This document shows, piece by piece, positions 33,701 to 41,788 of a stretch of 64,000 bases of DNA. The translations under genes were made by a program, and so were the position numbers. The stretch spans positions 1 to 64,000 of the forward strand of contig DATKBT010000020.1 in NCBI GenBank assembly GCA_035546295.1, in the 5' to 3' direction. Below the pieces are notes generated by a model that was not told the origin of the DNA, searched no databases, and saw only the letters and a program-made list of their open reading frames with translations. Source of the stretch: DATKBT01 sp035546295. GTDB lineage: Bacteria > Acidobacteriota > Thermoanaerobaculia > Multivoradales > Multivoraceae. Each line of letters starts with the position of its first letter. Position 1 is the first letter of the stretch.

Positions 33701-33997
33701 GAGCTCGAGCCCCAGCTCGACAGCCAGCTCACCTACCTCTACGGAATGATCTCGAGCGCCGACCAGCGACCGGGCCAGGACGCGTACGACCGCTTCGCCG
33801 ACGTCGAGGAGGAGCTGGCCAGCCACGTGGCCGCGCTCGAAGCGCTGCGCCAGGGGGAGCTGGCGGAGCTCAATCGGCTGGCCGATTGGCGGAAGGTGCC
33901 CGCGATCATCGAGGAATCGAGCGCGGAGGAGTCGAGCCCGGAGGAGTCGAGCGCCGCGGGCTCGCGCCCGGGATCGTTCGGATCGGGCGGACGGTAG
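30725..33997 (+). CDS. giant exported BNR/sortilin-like beta-propeller protein
   Basis: A 1090-residue exported protein. A signal peptide (VALLLSLSLSPSLLVAEGA) precedes MSYRMVGPHRGGRVTAVAGV, and then many BNR/Asp-box repeats of S-x-D-x-G-x-x-W type: VWRTDDLGTTWRNL, VYGSTDGGDTWRFL, VFRSRDGGESWEKV, LFVTHDRGDTWQRV, HLSRDGGASWSDV and others. The last 250 residues form a non-propeller domain with a helical part (VRDAIERLRRTVRTIRGLRE). Such proteins are called VPS10-domain or glycosidase-like; no catalytic Asp/Glu set is obvious to me, so enzyme activity is unproven. GTG 30725 follows GGAG by 6 bases. The frame is open far upstream through the GGDEF fragment, but the signal peptide sets the true start. 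Confidence 0.93.
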   Translation: MNWIRSSVALLLSLSLSPSLLVAEGAADTEADPNVVVSPELFGGMSYRMVGPHRGGRVTAVAGVVQHPETFYMGATGGGVWRTDDLGTTWRNLSDGFFATSSIGAIDVADSDPNVVYVGTGSACIRSNIITGRGVYGSTDGGDTWRFLGLRESGAIGDLVIHPDDPDLLYVAALGHIFGPNEERGVFRSRDGGESWEKVLWVSERTGAVDLSMDPSNPRKIFASAWTAERKPWTILSGSEESGLFVTHDRGDTWQRVTEGLPSGLVGKIAVEVSPADPDRVWALVEAPGDARGLYRSEDGGKSFRMVNGQISLTYRPWYYTHLTADPKNRDKIFVSNETFWLSVDGGDSFERRPTPHVDNHAMWIHPDDPDRMVQGNDGGANVSWNGGETWSPQWNQPTAELYQVAVDNAFPYRLYGAQQDNSTISVPSRISRRPEDPKQDWLVVSGCETGPVVPHPERASVIYGGCKGRHSVLDLATGQERHYWVYPHFNYGHDTRDMPYRFQRTAPMILSPHDPQTTYHGSHVLHRSRDEGRTWETISPDLTAFEDETQGYSGGPITRDITGEEIYSTIYAIAESPLEQGVLWVGANDGPIHLSRDGGASWSDVTPQGLPRGGRVNRIEASPHARGRAYAAIYRFQLDDWEPYVYRTDDYGRSWRRLTDGSNGIPADTPVRVVREDPEREDLLYAGTEFGMYTSFDGGRHWQPFQLDLPVTPITEIVVHRGDLVLSTMGRSFWILDDLTRLHQLGADAAAGHRLYSPRPVHRVDWVSGLERSFPGHAPEYPESGAFIDYTLAADVEEIRLEVLDAAGDVTRAFDGRAVQDEETEPAMGGPPFSRSRPGRSLATVRGSHRFVWDLRLEGPRPLRGGRGDSGGGPMVLAGRYPVRLTVGDWSQTAELEVLADPRVTAAGITTEDLEAQVELQTSVRDAIERLRRTVRTIRGLREQTDDLRSRASAARLDEDGELGALAGRVREALSELEGLLVQVEEGKVGAELEPQLDSQLTYLYGMISSADQRPGQDAYDRFADVEEELASHVAALEALRQGELAELNRLADWRKVPAIIEESSAEESSPEESSAAGSRPGSFGSGGR

Positions 33998-34019
33998 CCG
34001 CGTCTTCTGCCCGGAGCGC

Positions 34020-34454
34020 TCAGTTGTCGACGTAGCCTTTCGACCAGGTGCACTCCGGGTCGTGGTTCCTCAGATCGATCCCGTGGTCGGCCCGGGCCTT
34101 CAAGTTGAGCAGGACCGAGACCCACCCGGCGCGGTTCTCGGCTTCGGTGGCGGCCGGAACGTTCGCTTCGTGGAGCCGAAGGTCCGTGCCCTCGCCCGCC
34201 GGCTCGAGCTCGAAGGTCACGGTGGTGGCGTCGAAGTAGGTCAGCGAGAAGCGGTGGGGCGGTGCGAGCTCGAGGATCCGGCTCGCGAGGACCTCGCCGC
34301 TGGGGAACCGGAACGTGATCGCGTCGCCCTCCTGAACCGTGCGCTCCGCCCAGAAGGACGCGCGCCCCTCGTCCGTCGTCAGGAGGGCGAACACCGAGCG
34401 CGGAGCGGCCTTCAACCGAAGCCGCCAGACGATCTCCGAGGTTCTCGTGGTCAT
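34020..34454 (-). CDS. SRPBCC/AHSA1-like protein
   Basis: A 144-residue START-like fold protein. RRLRLKAAPRSVFALLTTDE is approximated here by VWRLRLKAAPRSVFALLTTD, the first strand-helix of the AHSA1 group; ASFWAERTVQEGDAITFRFP and RFSLTYFDATTVTFELEPAG follow as the beta sheet, and AGWVSVLLNLKARADHGIDL is the long C-terminal helix with its conserved W. These proteins bind hydrophobic ligands or act as Hsp90 co-chaperone-like factors; the bacterial members are mostly uncharacterised. I start at ATG 34454; the upstream frame is low-complexity. It lies next to the big propeller gene, convergent. Confidence 0.85.
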   Translation of the reverse strand: MTTRTSEIVWRLRLKAAPRSVFALLTTDEGRASFWAERTVQEGDAITFRFPSGEVLASRILELAPPHRFSLTYFDATTVTFELEPAGEGTDLRLHEANVPAATEAENRAGWVSVLLNLKARADHGIDLRNHDPECTWSKGYVDN

Positions 34455-34577
34455 GGGCGGTGGCCGACTCGGCACTCGAACCGGCGTTTCGGCTCGGCAG
34501 CTCGGCGCGGCCCAGCTGCTGTGGAGTCTCCTCGCCGGAGCTTCCCGCTTCTCTCCGAGCACGCCGGGCCGCTCGGC

Positions 34578-35303
34578 TCAAGACGCCGAGGCGGAAGGCG
34601 CGCCACCCGATGTGCCTTTCCCGTCGCCGGACCGGGCGCCCTGGCTCGCACAGCGCTCGAGAAAGGCCTCAAGGCGCTGGACCTGTTGGCGATCGAGCTC
34701 GACGAACTGGACGCCGATCAGGAAGCCGCCCGCAGAGCCGCTCTCGGACTCGATGACGTTGCGCACCAGGGCGGCGGCGTGGAACTCTCCGTCGGCGTCG
34801 CCGAAGTCGAGCTCGAAGACGAGCCGCGAGCCGAGGCCGGGAGGGCTCTCGGTGTGGATCAGCATGCCGCTGCGCGACAGCCGACGGACCTGGAATCGTG
34901 AGTCCCCGCGCAACTCGGCGGTGCTGCTCCGATCGGGCATCTCCCAGCGACCGAACAGGCGCCTCGCGCCGGCGGCGCCTGCACCCTCGGCGAAGTGCAC
35001 GACGCGATGGCCGGACTGGCTCAGCGCGTTGCCGAAGTGCAGCCCGGCCTGGTAGCGGGGGTGTCCGTCGCGGAAGGCGATCAGGCGGCACCAGACGACC
35101 CGGCCGTCGATCTCCATCGCGTCCTCGCCCGAGTAGACCTTCACGCCGTAGGACCTGCCGACCTCGAGCCAGGAGCCGGTCTCGATCGCCAGCCCGTCCG
35201 CACTCAGGTTGAGCACGGCGGCGTTGGGATCGCTCCGCATTCTGCCGTACACGCCGTCGACGTCGAATCGAGGATGACGGCGGCGATTGTCGGGTCGGCT
35301 CAT
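34578..35303 (-). CDS. tandem PilZ-domain protein
   Basis: A 241-residue cytoplasmic protein likely to bind cyclic di-GMP. The first PilZ has RRRHPRFDV (the RxxxR element) and LNLSADGLAIETG (the D/NxSxxG element). A second, partly degenerate PilZ-like domain has DSRFQVRRLSRSGMLIHTE and ends VQFVELDRQQVQRLEAFLER. Two domains in one chain are consistent with a receptor that dimerises intramolecularly. ATG 35303 is chosen because the frame upstream is only Pro/Arg-rich. The only cyclase piece in the window is the broken GGDEF at 30302. Confidence 0.88.
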   Translation of the reverse strand: MSRPDNRRRHPRFDVDGVYGRMRSDPNAAVLNLSADGLAIETGSWLEVGRSYGVKVYSGEDAMEIDGRVVWCRLIAFRDGHPRYQAGLHFGNALSQSGHRVVHFAEGAGAAGARRLFGRWEMPDRSSTAELRGDSRFQVRRLSRSGMLIHTESPPGLGSRLVFELDFGDADGEFHAAALVRNVIESESGSAGGFLIGVQFVELDRQQVQRLEAFLERCASQGARSGDGKGTSGGAPSASAS

Positions 35304-35486
35304 GGAGGAGGCTGGCGCATCGTCCCCGGAGGGGTCTGGATTCTCGGGTTTTCGATGGTTTCGGATGCCGCGATTGCCCTGCGGCTCTCGGCGGGGGCGG
35401 CACGGTCCAGTGGGGCCCAGTCCCGGTGCACCTGCCCGGTTGCCAGACCGCGTCATCTCTTAGACGACATTCTCCGGGTTTTTCGG

Positions 35487-36314
35487 TCAGCCGCCTAGCG
35501 ATTCGTCATCCAGGCCCCGGGGCACGCCGATCAGGTAGGAGCCGTGAGGGGGGATCCTGCGAAGCGGCCCGGCCTTCCACTCGTACGCGGACTCGCCGTC
35601 AGCGGCGGCCGCCAGCTCCAGCAGCTCCTCCGGCAGATAGGTGCGGAGCTGGGAGACGACGCCGTCCCACAGGCACACCGCCGGGATCGCGGGGATCAAG
35701 TAAGTGAGAAGCAGGCGGCTCCATCGGAAGGGCCGCGCGAGCGGCATCAGCAGCACGACCCAGAGCGGAACGAACGCCATCGACAGCAGGCCCACGAGCG
35801 AGCGGTCGCTCAGCTCGAGGACTACGATCGGCCGACCCGCCGTGACCGCGTCGCCGAGGATCGCGCCGACCTCCGCCGGCTCGAAGTGATGCAGCGCGTT
35901 GAACATCGTGCGCAGCCCGAGAAGGTCGGTCGGCACGCAGCGCGCGTCGACCGTCTCGAACCGGGCTCCGACCCGCGCACCGTTCCCGGCCACCGCGTGC
36001 AGGAAGGCGGACCGGTTCGGGTAGCGATCGGTCAGGACCAGCTCGACGTCGAGGCCTTCACGAGCGAGGTGGTCGCGCAGGCGGAGCGCCGGGCCGCCAC
36101 CACCCGAGGCGAGGTCGACGATCTGGCGCAGCCCGCTCGCCACCAGCGCCGCGCGAACACGCGGCGCCGCCAGCGCCGGGGCGCCGATCACACGCTGCGT
36201 GATCTCGAGGAAGTCCGTGGCCCCGTCGCGTAGGACCTCTGGGAGCCAGGGCTGGTCCTCGAGCTCCACGAGGTGCAGGCGGGGGAGGCGCAGTCGCCGG
36301 CGGCTTCGGTCCAT
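35487..36314 (-). CDS. methyltransferase-like membrane-associated protein
   Basis: A 275-residue protein. IVDLASGGGGPALRLRDHLA is a class I SAM-binding motif I, VELVLTDRYPNRSAFLHAV a motif II, and VDARCVPTDLLGLRTMFNAL HHF matches the region after motif III. From about residue 180 a hydrophobic stretch (GLLSMAFVPLWVVLLMPLAR, then LLLTYLIPAIPAVCLWDGVV) suggests membrane association, unusual for the fold. The ending YEWKAGPLRRIPPHGSYLIG is conserved in similar hypothetical proteins. The substrate is unknown. I start at ATG 36314; the open frame beyond it is a shadow of the alcohol dehydrogenase. Confidence 0.75.
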   Translation of the reverse strand: MDRSRRRLRLPRLHLVELEDQPWLPEVLRDGATDFLEITQRVIGAPALAAPRVRAALVASGLRQIVDLASGGGGPALRLRDHLAREGLDVELVLTDRYPNRSAFLHAVAGNGARVGARFETVDARCVPTDLLGLRTMFNALHHFEPAEVGAILGDAVTAGRPIVVLELSDRSLVGLLSMAFVPLWVVLLMPLARPFRWSRLLLTYLIPAIPAVCLWDGVVSQLRTYLPEELLELAAAADGESAYEWKAGPLRRIPPHGSYLIGVPRGLDDESLGG

Positions 36315-36434
36315 GTCTCGAGGGTGAGTGGGCAGGCCGATGATAGATTGCCCGCCACTTCGAGGAGAGCACCAGTTGCCAGACGGGGCGGGCCGCCTGC
36401 TCGAGCCCGCCCGCTCGCTTGGGGAGGATGTCAG

Positions 36435-37544
36435 ATGAAGGCGCGAGCAGCCGTCGCTCATGCGGCCGGAGAGCCGCTGCGGATCGAGGAGGTGGAGGTG
36501 GAGGGCCCGCGCGAGGGCGAGGCGCTGGTGCGCATCGTGGCGACTGGCGTCTGCCACACCGACGCCTACACGCTCTCGGGCGCCGATCCCGAGGGGTTGT
36601 TTCCGGCGATCCTCGGCCACGAAGGGGGCGGCGTCGTCGAGGAGGTCGGTCCGGGCGTGACCTCGGTCTCGGTCGGCGACCACGTCATCCCGCTCTACAC
36701 CCCCGAGTGCCGCGAGTGCGCGTTCTGCAGGTCGGGGAAGACCAACCTCTGCCAGAAGATCCGCACCACCCAGGGGCGAGGCGTGATGCCCGATGGCACG
36801 TCGCGCTTCTCGCTCGCCGGCGCCCTCGTTCACCATTACATGGGGACCTCGACCTTCTCCGAGCTCACCGTGGTCCCCGAGATCTCGGTCGCCAAGATCC
36901 GGCGCGACGCGCCGCTCGAGAAGGTGTGCCTGCTGGGCTGCGGCATCACCACCGGCATCGGCGCCGTGCTGAACACCGCCAAAGTGCAGCCGGGCTCCAC
37001 CGTCGCCGTGTTCGGTCTGGGCGGCATCGGTCTCAGCGTCATCCAGGGCGCGGTGATGGCCAAGGCGAGCCGCATCGTGGCGATCGACATCAACCCGGCG
37101 AAGTTCGAGATGGCGACCCGCATGGGCGCCACCGACACGATCGATCCGACGCAACACGACGCGGCGATCCAGGAAGTCGTCGTCGAGATGACGGGCGGCG
37201 GGGTCGACTACTCGTTCGAGTGCGTCGGCAACGTCGACCTGATGCGCTCGGCCCTCGAGTGCTGCCACAAGGGCTGGGGCGAGAGCACGATCATCGGCGT
37301 GGCGGCCGCCGGGCAGGAGATTCGGACACGCCCCTTCCAGCTGGTCACCGGGCGCGTCTGGCGCGGCACCGCCTTCGGCGGCGTCAAGGGGCGCACCGAG
37401 CTGCCCGGCTACGTGGATCGCTACATGGACGGAGGCATCCGCATCGACGAGATGGTCACGCACGCGATGCCGCTCGAGGAGATCAACCGGGCTTTCGATC
37501 TGATGCACGAGGGGAAGAGCATTCGCTCGGTGATCTCGATGTAG
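36435..37544 (+). CDS. frmA: class III alcohol dehydrogenase / S-(hydroxymethyl)glutathione dehydrogenase
   Basis: A 369-residue zinc-dependent dehydrogenase that oxidises the adduct of formaldehyde with glutathione or a similar thiol. Catalytic zinc ligands are Cys40 (GVCHTDAY), His (GHEGGG) and Cys (LLGCGITTG). The structural zinc is held by the four Cys in PECRECAFCRSGKTNLC. VAVFGLGGIGLSVIQGA is the NAD loop and VAIDINPAKFEMA supplies the NAD-selecting Asp. KGRTELPGYVDRYMDG is a class III segment. GGGGAGGATGTCAG precedes ATG 36435. No S-formylglutathione hydrolase follows directly; the alpha/beta hydrolase at 39277 is not an obvious match. Confidence 0.95.
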   Translation: MKARAAVAHAAGEPLRIEEVEVEGPREGEALVRIVATGVCHTDAYTLSGADPEGLFPAILGHEGGGVVEEVGPGVTSVSVGDHVIPLYTPECRECAFCRSGKTNLCQKIRTTQGRGVMPDGTSRFSLAGALVHHYMGTSTFSELTVVPEISVAKIRRDAPLEKVCLLGCGITTGIGAVLNTAKVQPGSTVAVFGLGGIGLSVIQGAVMAKASRIVAIDINPAKFEMATRMGATDTIDPTQHDAAIQEVVVEMTGGGVDYSFECVGNVDLMRSALECCHKGWGESTIIGVAAAGQEIRTRPFQLVTGRVWRGTAFGGVKGRTELPGYVDRYMDGGIRIDEMVTHAMPLEEINRAFDLMHEGKSIRSVISM

Positions 37545-38178
37545 GGCGGAGCTCCGCCTCCTGCCGGGCGCGACTCCGGCGTCGCCACCGGCACCCAGAG
37601 CCGCCGTCGTCGGAGCTTCGTGTAAGCTACGTAGAATCAACATTTAGGAAGCCGCGGCCGCTCTGGCCGCGGACATTGCCTGTGGATGCAACGACCCAGG
37701 GCGACGAGCGGTCGATCGAGACCGATCCGAAGGAGCCCACCGAGCCGCGCAGCGAGACGCCAGAGCTCGCGGAGGAGCCGTTGCCGGTCGTCCCAGATCT
37801 GAGCCGGACCCAGCTCGGCTACCTCCGCTCCGTCCTCTGGTTGCCAGGGGAATAGGAGGCGAGTCCGGACGATCGTCAGCGGCGTGCCCCGGCCGCCATC
37901 CCCCGGCGAGACGACGCCTCGTAGCGGCCGCTCGCCTTCCGGCCGGCCGACCACGACCACGTCGCGCCGCGGTCGCCCGCATCGCAACCACCTGGGCTCC
38001 GCGGCGGTTCCCAGGCACGAGCCGTCACCAGAGTCGAGGCCCGGGTTGCGACGAGCGAACCGCCCGGCACGCGGTAGCGGCTCAGAACCGGCTGAGACGC
38101 CGCTCCGCAAGCCCGCCCGCCTCGTGGGGGTAGGATCGGGGAGTTCCGTCGAGCGGGAAAAGAGCAGGAGCACCAGGC
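37545..38178. other. long intergenic region with two hairpins
   Basis: 634 bases between the dehydrogenase and msrP. GGCGGAGCTCCGCC (37545-37558) directly follows the stop. CCGCGGCC-gctct-GGCCGCGG (37652-37672) is an 8-bp GC hairpin. A plus ORF from GTG 37682 to 37855 codes for 57 acidic, Pro-rich residues (DATTQGDERSIETDP, ending LSRTQLGYLRSVLWLPGE) but has no ribosome-binding site. Beyond 37855 I see nothing coding. Confidence 0.4.
37682..37855 (+). CDS. possible small acidic ORF
   Basis: 57 codons from GTG, with many Glu, Pro and Asp (TDPKEPTEPRSETPELAEEP) and a hydrophobic-amphipathic end (LGYLRSVLWLPGE). Codon GC3 is high, but no Shine-Dalgarno precedes it and it begins right after a strong hairpin. 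No homologue is known to me. Weak call. Confidence 0.2.
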   Translation: MDATTQGDERSIETDPKEPTEPRSETPELAEEPLPVVPDLSRTQLGYLRSVLWLPGE

Positions 38179-39186
38179 ATGCCCCGACGTTATCTTCGAG
38201 GTTCCGACTTCCTCGAGCCCACGCCTCCCGACGTGTTCTTCGACCGGCGACGTTTCATCGCCGCCCTCGGGCTCGGCGCCATCTCGGCGCGCGCCGGTCT
38301 GGCCCAGGGCCTCTCGGAGCGCCAGCCGATCGAGGTTCCGCTGAAGCGACCCGACGTCTTCCCGCCGAAGCGCAACGAGGCCTACCCCCTTCCGGACGGC
38401 ATCGCCACCGAGCTGACGACGCGCATCAAGGCCGCCACGCACAACAACTACTACGAGTTCCTGCCGGGGCGCGGCGGTCCGGCGTGGCAGTTCACGGGCA
38501 ACTTCGAGGTCGAGCCCTGGACGGTCGAAGTCAGCGGCCACTGCGCCAAGCCCGCGACCTTCGACCTCGACGCTCTCTTCGCCTTCGCTCACGAGGAGCG
38601 CCTCTATCACTTCCGGTGCGTCGAGCGCTGGGCGATGAACGTGCCCTGGAGCGGCTTTCCGCTCTCCAGGCTGCTCGAGAAGGTGGAGCCGACGGCCAAG
38701 GCCAGGTACCTGCGGTTCGAGACCGTCCACCGGCCGGAGCAGATGCCCGGGATCGGGCAGTCGTCCTGGTACCCCTGGCCCTACCACGAGGCGCTACGCA
38801 TCGACGAGGCGATGAACGAGCTGGCGATGGTGGTCACCGGCGTCTACGGCGAGCCGCTCCTCAAGCAGCACGGAGCGCCGGTGCGCATCATCGTCCCCTG
38901 GAAGTTCGGCTACAAAAACCCGAAGTCGATCGTCAAGATCGAGCTCGTCGAGAAGGAGCCGAAGACCTTCTGGCAGATGCAGGCGCACGAGTACGGGTTC
39001 CTCTCCAACATCAACCCGAACATCCCGCATCCCCGCTGGAGCCAGGCCGAGTCCTACTGGCTCGACAGCGGCGACCGCTTTCCGACCCAGATCTTCAACG
39101 GCTACGGCAAGTACGTGGCGGCGCTCTACCCCGACGAGCCGACGACGCCGCAGAAGCCCCTTCGGGAGGGTCAGGTCGCGAGGTGA
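38179..39186 (+). CDS. msrP: MsrP: periplasmic methionine sulfoxide reductase, catalytic subunit
   Basis: A 335-residue molybdenum-cofactor enzyme (formerly YedY) that repairs oxidised Met residues in periplasmic proteins. DRRRFIAALGLG is the Tat signal. The Mo-ligating residue is Cys147 in YHFRCVERWAMNVPWSGFPL. YHEALRIDEAMNELAMVVTG and VPWKFGYKNPKSIVKIELVE are cofactor-site segments. It ends with the family's WSQAESYWLDSGDRFPTQIF NGY block. The usual heme membrane partner msrQ is not adjacent, so it must lie elsewhere or be replaced. The run of bases before ATG 38179 includes GAGCAGGAG, a fair ribosome-binding site. Confidence 0.95.
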   Translation: MPRRYLRGSDFLEPTPPDVFFDRRRFIAALGLGAISARAGLAQGLSERQPIEVPLKRPDVFPPKRNEAYPLPDGIATELTTRIKAATHNNYYEFLPGRGGPAWQFTGNFEVEPWTVEVSGHCAKPATFDLDALFAFAHEERLYHFRCVERWAMNVPWSGFPLSRLLEKVEPTAKARYLRFETVHRPEQMPGIGQSSWYPWPYHEALRIDEAMNELAMVVTGVYGEPLLKQHGAPVRIIVPWKFGYKNPKSIVKIELVEKEPKTFWQMQAHEYGFLSNINPNIPHPRWSQAESYWLDSGDRFPTQIFNGYGKYVAALYPDEPTTPQKPLREGQVAR

Positions 39187-39276
39187 GGGCGGTTTCGCCC
39201 GGGCCCGTGGCCGCGGCGGTCGTCTCGAGCCCCTGCCTTCGCAGCCCCACTCCCACGCTTGGCCCGCAGTCGGGCC

Positions 39277-40173
39277 TCAGTCGCCGTCGGGGCTCTCGCG
39301 CGGCTGGCCCGGGGTTCCGCCGTCGATCGCGATCGAACGGTCCAGCCAGCCCGCGATCGCGGCCACGAAGTCGTCGCGCCGGTCGATGAAGGGCCAGTGA
39401 CCCGAAGGCTCGATCGCGATGCACTCGACGCCGGCGTCGCGCAGCAACTCGAGCGAGCCGTCCTGGGCGCCCCCCGGATGTCCGTGGACGTAGCAGCAGG
39501 GGAGGCCGAGCGCCCCGAGCCTCCCCGCCATCTCGCGGCGCTCCGAGATCTCCACCAGCTCGCAGGAGTCCCGGTGGAAGCTGTGCGGGTCGGCGAGCCG
39601 CAGGCTGGGGTAGTAGCTGCGGTTGGCGAGGTCGGCGATTCCGAGCTGGTGGATCTCGTCCGCCAGCCGGGCGAAGCCGTGATCGAGGAAGTCCTCGAGC
39701 TCGTAGGCGGCCGCGGTGGCGCTGTTGGTGCAGTCGGTGGGGGAGACGTTTCCCTCGACGTCGACGAAGGCGGCGAGCCGACCGTCGAGCGCGCCGGGGC
39801 GCTCGCACAGCAGTGTGCCGATCACGCCGCCCATCGAATGGCCGACCAGGATCAGCTCTCCCGCCGTGTTTCGCTCGAGCCAGGCACGCAGGTGGCGGGC
39901 GTGCTCGGCCAACGCGAGCGGCTCGGTCGGCCAGGGGCTGCGGCCGTAGCCGGGGAGGTCCGGCGCGAGGTGACCGAACCGCGAGAGCTCGCCGGCGACC
40001 ATGACCTGCTCGAAGCCGAGCCCGGACTCGCCCAGCCCGTGGATCCAGACGATGGTCACGGCGCCCGGCGGCGCCGGCCGTTCGCGCACTCCCAGGCCGT
40101 CGCGATGGAGGTGGGCGAGCCCGCCCTCGATAAGCAACGGCGCGCGCCGCCGAGCAGCTTGCCCGGAACTCAC
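39277..40173 (-). CDS. alpha/beta hydrolase
   Basis: A 298-residue hydrolase. The nucleophile elbow is GHSMGG in LILVGHSMGGVIGTLLCE. TIVWIHGLGESGLGFE is the oxyanion segment (HGLG), PDLPGYGRSPWP follows, and the catalytic His is in IEPSGHWPFIDRRDDF. The acidic partner is likely Asp in the CYVHGHPGGAQD segment. The lid region (about 150-205) is large. It starts at GTG 40173 and overlaps the preceding short ORF as GTGA. Substrate unknown: ester, lactone or peptide. Confidence 0.9.
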   Translation of the reverse strand: MSSGQAARRRAPLLIEGGLAHLHRDGLGVRERPAPPGAVTIVWIHGLGESGLGFEQVMVAGELSRFGHLAPDLPGYGRSPWPTEPLALAEHARHLRAWLERNTAGELILVGHSMGGVIGTLLCERPGALDGRLAAFVDVEGNVSPTDCTNSATAAAYELEDFLDHGFARLADEIHQLGIADLANRSYYPSLRLADPHSFHRDSCELVEISERREMAGRLGALGLPCCYVHGHPGGAQDGSLELLRDAGVECIAIEPSGHWPFIDRRDDFVAAIAGWLDRSIAIDGGTPGQPRESPDGD

Positions 40174-40313
40174 GACGGGCCGAGCTCCTCGATCGCGCGC
40201 GCCAGCCTTCCGCTGTCGGGGAAGGACTCGCGCAGCCGTTCGCGGCGCCGAGGGCGGCGATGCGCGAGGCGCAGGCGCAGCAGGGACGCGGAGGCGCCGG
40301 CGAGGCGCGGCAC
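40170..40313 (-). CDS. possible short ORF coupled to the hydrolase
   Basis: 47 codons from GTG 40313; Arg-rich centre, ends FPDSGRLARAIEELGPS. Its stop overlaps the hydrolase start as GTGA, which suggests translational coupling and is its only support. A second frame just upstream (40437-40318, no ATG/GTG/TTG start) encodes the hydrophobic RFTVASLVAGLVFRRLGI. Either may be the remains of a lost gene. Confidence 0.28.
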   Translation of the reverse strand: MPRLAGASASLLRLRLAHRRPRRRERLRESFPDSGRLARAIEELGPS

Positions 40314-40453
40314 GTGCTTAAGGGGTGAACGAGACCTTCGCGGCGATCCCGAGCCGGCGGAAGACCAACCCCGCCACCAGGGAAGCGACGGTGAAACGGA
40401 CGACGACGGGGTGGATGAAGCGATGGCGGGCATCCAGGGGTCTCCTGGCGAGG

Positions 40454-41788
40454 CTACTTCGCGCGCACCACCACCAGCGTGATGTCGTCGTACTGCTCCT
40501 CGTCGCCCTTGAAGTTCCAGGCGTCGCCGAGCAGGGCTTCGCGGATCGACCGCGCGTCCTTGCCGGAGGCGACCCGCCCGAACCTCTTGAGCAGGCGATC
40601 GTCGCCGTAGAGATCGCCGCGGGGATCGATGGTTTCGGTCAGGCCGTCGGTGTAGAACAGAAAGACGTCGCCGGACTCGTACTGGATCTGGCTCTGGCCG
40701 TAGGTGGCGCCCAGCCGGGTGCCGAGCGGTGGGGCCGAGGCCTCGAGCTCGCGAACCGTCTGGTCCGCCTTGCGGAAGTGCATCGGAGCCGGGTGACCGG
40801 CGGTCGAGAAGACCAGCGAGCGTCGCTCGAGGTCGAACACGGCGTAGAGCAGGGTGATGAACATCCGCCGCTCGGTGGTGTGGCGCACCATCCGATCGAG
40901 TCGCTCGAAGAGGTCGCGAGGCTCCGGACGCTCCGGGTTGAGCAGGTAGAGGCAGCTCCGGATCCCGGACAGGAGCAATCCCGAAGCGACCCCGTGCCCC
41001 GCGACGTCGCCCACCGCCAGCGCGAGCCGCCCGACCACCTCGTCGAAATACTCGTAGTAGTCGCCACCGACCTCGGCGGCGGGCAGGGAGACCGCCGAGA
41101 TGTCGAGCCCCGGCACCTTCGGGTCGGTGCGCGGCAGCATGCTGAGCTGGATCTGCCGCGCCGAGGCCAGCTCCTGGCGCATCCGCTGGCGCTCGCGAAT
41201 CCGGCTGGTCTCGACTCGGAACCGGTGCGAGAAGCCTACCGCGGTGCGGTTCGTGGCGGTGCGCGAGAAGTAGAAGCTGAGCAGCGTGACCACCGTCTGC
41301 AGCACCGGCCTCGGCGCCAGCAGGGTCTCGCCGGCAGCGACCAGCTCGAGCACGTGGGGGGTGAGCGTGGTCCCCCAGATCACGGTGAGCAGGAGCGCCG
41401 ACCAGCCTGGGCTGAGGTAGAACGCCACGAGCAGCAGCGGACCGAGGAAGCCCACGATCGAGAGACCGAGCGAGAGCTCGGGGGGCAGGAAGGCGCTGGC
41501 GGCGAGCAACGCCAGCAGCGACACGCCGACGGTGGCCTGAGCGTGACGTCGGAACAGGGCCGACTCGTCAGCGAGGAAGATCAGCCGGGACAGCCCGAGA
41601 ATGGCCAGTGGCGCGGCCAGACGCAGCCACCAGGAGGCGAACAGGTACGCGAGGAGGGTGAGAAAGGCGATGACCGAGAGGCCGATCGCCGTCCAGCGCA
41701 AGCGCTCGGTGTTGCGCTCGTCTAAATGGTGTCGGAGCGCCTGCTCCTGCGACAGGTCGATGAGCTCTTCGATAGGTCGGACGGCCAT
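40454..41788 (-). CDS. membrane PP2C/SpoIIE-type serine phosphatase
   Basis: A 444-residue phosphatase of the RsbU/SpoIIE class. The N-terminal ~170 residues hold about five membrane helices (LRWTAIGLSVIAFLTLLAYL, PLAILGLSRLIFLADE, VGVSLLALLAASAFL and others). The linker helix RQRMRQELASARQIQLSMLP leads to the catalytic domain: GGDYYEYF and AVGDVAGHGVASGLLLSGI are metal motifs, and FYTDGLTETIDPRGD and QYDDITLVVVRA the last ones. It probably dephosphorylates an anti-anti-sigma (STAS) protein in a partner-switch pathway; no such partner is encoded nearby. Confidence 0.93.
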   Translation of the reverse strand: MAVRPIEELIDLSQEQALRHHLDERNTERLRWTAIGLSVIAFLTLLAYLFASWWLRLAAPLAILGLSRLIFLADESALFRRHAQATVGVSLLALLAASAFLPPELSLGLSIVGFLGPLLLVAFYLSPGWSALLLTVIWGTTLTPHVLELVAAGETLLAPRPVLQTVVTLLSFYFSRTATNRTAVGFSHRFRVETSRIRERQRMRQELASARQIQLSMLPRTDPKVPGLDISAVSLPAAEVGGDYYEYFDEVVGRLALAVGDVAGHGVASGLLLSGIRSCLYLLNPERPEPRDLFERLDRMVRHTTERRMFITLLYAVFDLERRSLVFSTAGHPAPMHFRKADQTVRELEASAPPLGTRLGATYGQSQIQYESGDVFLFYTDGLTETIDPRGDLYGDDRLLKRFGRVASGKDARSIREALLGDAWNFKGDEEQYDDITLVVVRAK

